Source of the DNA: Bacteroidota bacterium
Lineage (GTDB): Bacteria; Bacteroidota; Bacteroidia; Chitinophagales; Saprospiraceae
DNA: 46,253 bases
Assembly: GCA_963169455.1 (NCBI GenBank)
Contig: CAUJDW010000009.1
Location: 1 to 46,253 of the forward strand
Direction of reading: 5' to 3'
Positions 41,893 to 46,253 of the stretch are shown piece by piece. The notes under the pieces were generated by a model. It was not told the DNA's origin. It did no database searches and worked only from the letters and a program-made list of their open reading frames with translations. Within the stretch, counting starts at the first letter, position 1; every line of letters starts with the position of its first letter. The translations under genes and the position numbers were made by a program.

Positions 41893-43749
41893 ATGGTCAG
41901 ACAAAAGAAAAAGGTATTCAAGATAGGCATTGCAATGGCCGGAGCTGTTTCGGCAGGCGCCTATACCGCCGGCGTAATGGATTATCTGCTGGAAACCCTC
42001 TCCCGCTGGGAAAACGCCAAGGAAAGAAACCGCCAACTGGGCAAGGATCATCCCGATTACGACCCCTCCGTGCCTGATCACGACGTGATCATCGAAGTAG
42101 TCGGCGGATCCTCCGCCGGCGGCATGACCTCCGCCATCACGGCCCTTTCTCTTTTTGAGGGCATCCGGCCCATCAACAAGGAAAACCCCAACAAGGAAAA
42201 CAACAAGCTGTACGACTCCTGGGTCGGGCTCAACGACCGCGAAGGCGGCAAGCCTACCCTGCTGCAGATGCTGGAGACGGAGGACATCTTCGACGAAGAC
42301 GGCGTCATCTCCCTGTTGAATTCCAAACCCATCGACGCCATTGCCGAAAAGGCCATGCAACTGGCCCGCGTCGTGCACAGCCTGCCCGACTATATTTCTC
42401 CGGAGTTGGAGGTTATCCTCACGATCACCAGCCTGCGCGGCATTCCCCTGGCGGTCAATTTCTACGAGGAAACGAAACGCAGCCTGGACGAACCGCCCAA
42501 GCCGGCGCACAAGATGAACCTGCACAAGGGCATTGCCCATTTCAGGGTGAACCGAAGCGGTGCGCCGACCCCGCCGCACATCCTTCCTTTCAACCCCGAA
42601 TCGGAGCTTGCGCGCCGCGCATTGCTCGACTGCGCCATCGCCACCGGGGCCTTCCCCATGGGCCTGGCGCCCCGGCACCTGAAAAACACCAGCACCGACT
42701 ACATCAAAGCCATGGTGCACCGCATGTTCGTCAAACCCGGCCAGGATGAAAACATATACGAACAGAACATTGCAACGCGCAGCCTGCGCATCGAAGTGGA
42801 AGACGAGGACTTCAATTTCTTCGCCGTCGATGGCGGCACCGTCAACAATGAGCCTTTCGGAGAAGTGATCCGGGCCCTGGAGGAAAAGTGCATGGGTGAC
42901 GAAGAAAAGAACTACGCCATCCTGATGATCGACCCCTTCCCCAACTTCGAATCACAGGTGGACAAAGACCGCGATAGCACGCCGAAGCTCATCGAACTGG
43001 CGCCCCAGATCCTGAGCGCCATCCGGGGGCAGGCCATGATGAAGGAAAGCGACCTGGCCGAAGGGCTCTCCGAAGGGCATACCCTGCGCATGATCTTCCC
43101 CTCGCGCCGCGAAGGGGAAACCAAGGACCCCTACCCCATCTGCTGCGGCTCCCTCGACGGCTTCGGCGGCTTCTTCGCCCGCGAATTCCGGGAGCACGAT
43201 TTCGAACTGGGCCGCAAGAACTGCCAGAGCTTCCTGCGCAATTACTTTTGCATCCCCATCGACCGCGCCCAAAGCATGTCGGTCTTTGAAGGCTGGGATG
43301 CCAACGACCCCCGCCACCGCCGCTTCTTCAGCGAAGAGTCCAGCGGTTATCCCATCGTTCCGGATATGAGTTATAACCCGGAAAAGTACGGGGACAATGC
43401 CATGCCCTACCCAAACAAAAAGCGCATACCTCCGGGTATGATCTTCGGGCTGGAAAAGGATATCTTCCACCGCCTGCGGGAAGTTTTCGTCAACATCTAC
43501 AAGTACGAAAAACCCGAGCTGAGCCGCGAGGCGCGGGAACTGGACCGCGAAGTGGAATGGATGATGAAACAACACTACAAACCTTCCACCTGGAGCCAGC
43601 TGCGCAGCGACCTGGCCACTTACACGGCGAAGCTGCTGTGGAAGTACATGGGCGCCAGCAAAATGGCCGGCATCCTCACCCGGCAGGTCATCAAAACCAT
43701 TCTGATGGACTTCAAAAAGCGGGGCCTGCTGGAAGAGGAACAGCGATAA
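41893..43749 (+). CDS. Patatin-like phospholipase
   Basis: A 618-residue lipid hydrolase of the patatin-like family. The oxyanion-hole glycines are in GIAMAGAVSAGAYTAG (12-27), the nucleophile is Ser74 in GGSSAGGMTSAI (71-82), and the dyad Asp is Asp313 in FFAVDGGTVNNEPF. The sequence continues about 300 residues past the catalytic core with a charged C-terminus (about 500-618), longer than a minimal patatin. No signal peptide or transmembrane segment is evident. Members act as phospholipases A; substrate and role here are unknown. Confidence 0.85.
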   Translation: MVRQKKKVFKIGIAMAGAVSAGAYTAGVMDYLLETLSRWENAKERNRQLGKDHPDYDPSVPDHDVIIEVVGGSSAGGMTSAITALSLFEGIRPINKENPNKENNKLYDSWVGLNDREGGKPTLLQMLETEDIFDEDGVISLLNSKPIDAIAEKAMQLARVVHSLPDYISPELEVILTITSLRGIPLAVNFYEETKRSLDEPPKPAHKMNLHKGIAHFRVNRSGAPTPPHILPFNPESELARRALLDCAIATGAFPMGLAPRHLKNTSTDYIKAMVHRMFVKPGQDENIYEQNIATRSLRIEVEDEDFNFFAVDGGTVNNEPFGEVIRALEEKCMGDEEKNYAILMIDPFPNFESQVDKDRDSTPKLIELAPQILSAIRGQAMMKESDLAEGLSEGHTLRMIFPSRREGETKDPYPICCGSLDGFGGFFAREFREHDFELGRKNCQSFLRNYFCIPIDRAQSMSVFEGWDANDPRHRRFFSEESSGYPIVPDMSYNPEKYGDNAMPYPNKKRIPPGMIFGLEKDIFHRLREVFVNIYKYEKPELSREARELDREVEWMMKQHYKPSTWSQLRSDLATYTAKLLWKYMGASKMAGILTRQVIKTILMDFKKRGLLEEEQR

Positions 43750-43791
43750 TATGCCGGGGGCTTCGGCCAGCCGAAAAGAAAATCTCCCGGT

Positions 43792-45999
43792 TCACCACAC
43801 CAGCCACTCATCGGCGAACACCCAGCAGGGCAGCCCGGCGCCGTGGTGCCACCATGGCGCCTTCTGCAAGCTTTTGGCCTGTACTTTCAGGTACCTGGCC
43901 TTTACGGGTTCGAATTCCAGCCCGAAGAAAAACTGGTCGTTGACCTTGCTGTTCCGCTGCAGGGGCCGCGGGTTGGACAGCTTGCCTAAGGGCCGGAACT
44001 GCCGGTTTTCTCCTGCGTAGAAGTACTGCACTTCCTCCGGAAAAAAAACGATGTGGTTGACCACCTGCAGGAAAGCCATACCCGTCGCGCGCACCTCCAC
44101 TATCTCACCCAGGTCAACTTCCGCAATAAGATCGTTGCCTTCGAAGCCCAGCCAGTTGGCGTAAAAGCTGGCGCCGCCGAAAGCGCTGTCGGTAAGCGCC
44201 TGCGGGTTTTCCCCGGCATATTTTTTGGGTTTGGTATGCAATGTAACCGGCCGGCCGGCCGCCAGGTTGGGCAGGGCGGCCCGCTCCAGGGTTGCCTGGT
44301 AAGCCTGGGCGTACTCCTCTACGGTGTACCCCATTTCGTTCATCAGGCTGATATCGGCATCCCGGCAAAAGCGGGCAAAGCGCTCCAGCTGAACAGGAAC
44401 CCAGGGCTGCTTCAGGGACAGGGAAGGCGAGAGGTTGCGGCGGCAGGCCTCCAGCACGGCAAAATCTACGCCAAGGCGGGCGCGATGAACGCGCTCCAGC
44501 AGCCGGGCATCACCGGCAACCGAAGCTTCGGCGCCGTCCATGGCCTGGCGGTACTGCTCCAGAAGCCCGGCAGAAAGAAAGCTGTCGAAGGCCTGGGAGG
44601 GGTCGCCGTACAGAAACAGGAAGAAAGCAGGCTGTTTGGCCAGCTCGGCATGCACGCTGTAGATATAGTCCAGCATAAAAGGCGCCGCCGGCCCGTAATA
44701 GTGGGTGCAGAAATCCCGGATCAGGGAATCCACCTCCAGTTCCGGGTTCCAAAGCAGTTTGGCCGTCAGGTAGGAACGCAGTTCGAACAACTCGCTGGGA
44801 TGGTGGCTGTGCTGCTCGAACACCCAGCGCGCGCCGCTGTTCCGAAACAACTGCACATTGGGCTGCAGGGTGTGGAGGTTGGGAAAGGGCGCCAGGAAGT
44901 TGGTAAACTGCGTGGTATAGTCCCAGATGCGGAGCCTCGCGCCCATATCCCGCCAGGCGGCCAGGTCGTCGGCAAAAGCGGTGCATTTTTCGGCAATGGG
45001 CCCGCTCCTGTCGCACTCGATCGAGCAAAGCGTGATCAGCACATTGGCGGCTGGCCTGGTTTTGCCCGGCGAGCGGGTGTACTGATAGGCCAGGGTGCTG
45101 ACGGTTTTGCCGGGAAACTGTTCCGCCACTTTATTGACAAAACGCAGCAGCGTTCCGGCGGGGGAGCCCTCTTCGGCATCCGCCCGGCTGCAATCGGGAC
45201 AGGTGCAATACTGGGTATTGTCGTCCTGGCTCACCGAAATGGCCTCCGCTTCCGGATGGCGTTCGAAATGAGCCCGCACCGAATCAATGACGAGCCGGAG
45301 CACTTCGGGATGGCTCAGGCACAACTGAGTTGGCAGGCGCCTGCCGTCCCGGAGGGCGTAATATTCGGGATGCACCTCGTAGAAAGAGGCCTCGGGCAAA
45401 AAGCGGTGGAAGGTGTGCACGCGGGCGCCGGGGGTATAGTATGGAAAGGCCTCCGCTGTCACCCGGTGTTTCCGCGCGAATTCCGGATTGTCGTAAAACA
45501 GCCGCGAATGCACGGTGCGGGTAGCGATATCCGGCTGAAACCAGTAGTCTAAATCTTCCGGAACGGCCAGCCGTTCCAGGCGGGGTACAAAATCCGTTTC
45601 CGGATCCAGCCAGCGGCAGCCGGCGAAGTGCTCCAGGAATTCATAGGCGGCGTACCAGAGGTGCTCCGCGTCGCTGCCTTCAATGAGCAGGCTTTGCCCC
45701 TGCGCCTGAAGGCGTATCCAGCCCGGGCTGAGCGGGCCGCGGGCCGCCGCGTGCGGGCCGGCGGCCCTCAGGTGAATGAAGGGCTCCGCGCCGCCGGGCT
45801 CCGCCTGTGCCAGGGGAAAATCCGCCCCCGTAGCCTGGCGCAGGCAACGCTGAAGTTCCAGCGCCACCTCCCGGGCCGGTTCAGCGTAAAAAGTAACCTG
45901 ATAGGGCGACTGGCCTTTTTCCGCAATAACAAGCTCTCCCTGCGCGCCGGCAAGGGTGCAGGCGCAAATAAAAAAAAGGAATACAGACACGCTTTTCAT
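43792..45999 (-). CDS. Secreted DUF4838 protein with C-terminal F5/8-type-C-like domain
   Basis: A 735-residue exported protein. A signal peptide is at 1-19 (MKSVSVFLFFICACTLAGA). An N-terminal alpha-glucuronidase-like/GH20-N domain (VALELQRCLRQATGADFPL) is followed by the DUF4838 core with EAISVSQDDNTQYCTCPDC and FRNSGARWVFEQ. From about 590 a discoidin-like domain begins (GEIVEVRATGMAFLQ; EPVKARYLKVQAKSLQKAP). DUF4838 proteins are thought to be glycoside hydrolases related to GH67/GH115 families, but the activity is not established. Its first 38 bases reappear inverted at the end of the window. Confidence 0.85.
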   Translation of the reverse strand: MKSVSVFLFFICACTLAGAQGELVIAEKGQSPYQVTFYAEPAREVALELQRCLRQATGADFPLAQAEPGGAEPFIHLRAAGPHAAARGPLSPGWIRLQAQGQSLLIEGSDAEHLWYAAYEFLEHFAGCRWLDPETDFVPRLERLAVPEDLDYWFQPDIATRTVHSRLFYDNPEFARKHRVTAEAFPYYTPGARVHTFHRFLPEASFYEVHPEYYALRDGRRLPTQLCLSHPEVLRLVIDSVRAHFERHPEAEAISVSQDDNTQYCTCPDCSRADAEEGSPAGTLLRFVNKVAEQFPGKTVSTLAYQYTRSPGKTRPAANVLITLCSIECDRSGPIAEKCTAFADDLAAWRDMGARLRIWDYTTQFTNFLAPFPNLHTLQPNVQLFRNSGARWVFEQHSHHPSELFELRSYLTAKLLWNPELEVDSLIRDFCTHYYGPAAPFMLDYIYSVHAELAKQPAFFLFLYGDPSQAFDSFLSAGLLEQYRQAMDGAEASVAGDARLLERVHRARLGVDFAVLEACRRNLSPSLSLKQPWVPVQLERFARFCRDADISLMNEMGYTVEEYAQAYQATLERAALPNLAAGRPVTLHTKPKKYAGENPQALTDSAFGGASFYANWLGFEGNDLIAEVDLGEIVEVRATGMAFLQVVNHIVFFPEEVQYFYAGENRQFRPLGKLSNPRPLQRNSKVNDQFFFGLEFEPVKARYLKVQAKSLQKAPWWHHGAGLPCWVFADEWLVW

Positions 46000-46215
46000 A
46001 CAGCTTGATACTAAAATTCAGGTATTTTTGGAACAAAACAACAGGGCGATACCGGAATGTCAGGCAAATGCCCGGAGCGTTGCCAGCCAGGCAGCAAAGC
46101 GCCTGTTGCCAAAGGGCGAGCCTACCGGACCGGGCCCTGCATGCAATTCGCAGCAGTACGGCAATATAACAAATTAAAACCACCAAACATGAGCCCCCCT
46201 TCGCGCCCCGACCTG
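46000..46215. other. Region upstream of the DUF4838 gene
   Basis: No credible gene; it should contain the DUF4838 promoter. A start codon at 46189 opens a frame to the end of the window, but its last 38 bases are the inverted copy of the gene start in another frame, so I do not call it. Confidence 0.4.
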
Positions 46216-46253
46216 GAAAAGCGTGTCTGTATTCCTTTTTTTTATTTGCGCCT
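46216..46253. repeat. Inverted duplicate of the DUF4838 gene start at the window end
   Basis: Bases 46216-46253 are the exact reverse complement of 45960-45997, including an 8-base homopolymer, and match right up to the last base of the window. The gene start itself (ATG) is not duplicated. The spacing is about 220 bases. The arrangement suits either a true inverted repeat running beyond the window or a fold-back assembly artefact. Confidence 0.9.

Noticed and set aside
46189-46253. Partial gene running off the window end
   Set aside because: Its last 38 bases are the inverted copy of the DUF4838 gene start, read in a different frame from that gene.
1-46253. tRNA, rRNA, riboswitch, prophage or insertion sequence
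   Set aside because: No cloverleaf, conserved riboswitch core, integrase or transposase was seen on reading; a covariance-model scan would settle small RNAs.

Overview
The window looks like a chromosomal segment of a fairly GC-rich Bacteroidota, probably a Saprospiria/Lewinella-type marine organism. The support is indirect: a secreted protein ends in a type IX secretion (Por) sorting domain, several upstream regions carry a TAnnTTTG-like -7 box, Shine-Dalgarno motifs are weak, and many genes are typical of the phylum (choice-of-anchor L protein, DUF4838 protein, RRM/RGG protein, fused S2P-CBS protease). No phage, transposase, CRISPR, rRNA or tRNA gene was found. It is mostly core metabolism with a few accessory genes.

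Layout. 1-454 is non-coding, with a long imperfect palindrome and an 8-base tandem repeat. 455-2055 (minus) holds a DUF1415 protein and an RluD-type pseudouridine synthase, divergent from a trans-sulfuration PLP enzyme (2161-3360, plus). 3439-11325 (minus) is a complete tryptophan operon read as trpL-trpE-trpG-trpD-trpC-trpF-trpB-trpA-aroF, preceded by a leader peptide with four tandem Trp codons and an attenuator-type terminator. 11427-15756 (minus) has a 1061-residue type IX-secreted adhesin-like protein and DNA polymerase III delta. 15840-18449 (plus) is a secreted beta-mannosidase, facing a secreted propeller-like protein (18474-19382, minus). 19422-19656 is a 9-base tandem repeat. 19983-24392 (plus) is ilvL-ilvD-ilvB-ilvN, preceded by a leader peptide rich in Ile/Val codons whose RNA can form the full classical 1:2, 2:3 and 3:4 attenuator pairings.

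24798-28640 (plus) holds an RRM RNA-binding protein, then a soluble triple-GAF histidine kinase and a response regulator whose output domain resembles DUF4062, an unusual architecture. 28657-33328 (minus) is a xanthine dehydrogenase operon xdhA-xdhB-xdhC, followed upstream by yebC and a transglutaminase-fold protein lacking the expected catalytic Cys. 35139-38594 (plus) runs exonuclease, NarL-type two-component pair, S2P protease. 38797-41383 is an ECF sigma factor, a GshB-like ATP-grasp enzyme and an MscS channel. 41495-41623 (minus) is a tiny one-helix membrane protein. 41893-43749 is a patatin-like phospholipase and 43792-45999 (minus) a secreted DUF4838 protein. The last 38 bases are an exact inverted copy of the start of that last gene.

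The strongest regulatory story is amino-acid-controlled attenuation: two biosynthetic operons, trp and ilv, each start with a 29-codon leader peptide loaded with the cognate codons and followed by an intrinsic terminator. The strongest protein-level novelty is the GAF3-kinase/REC-DUF4062 pair.
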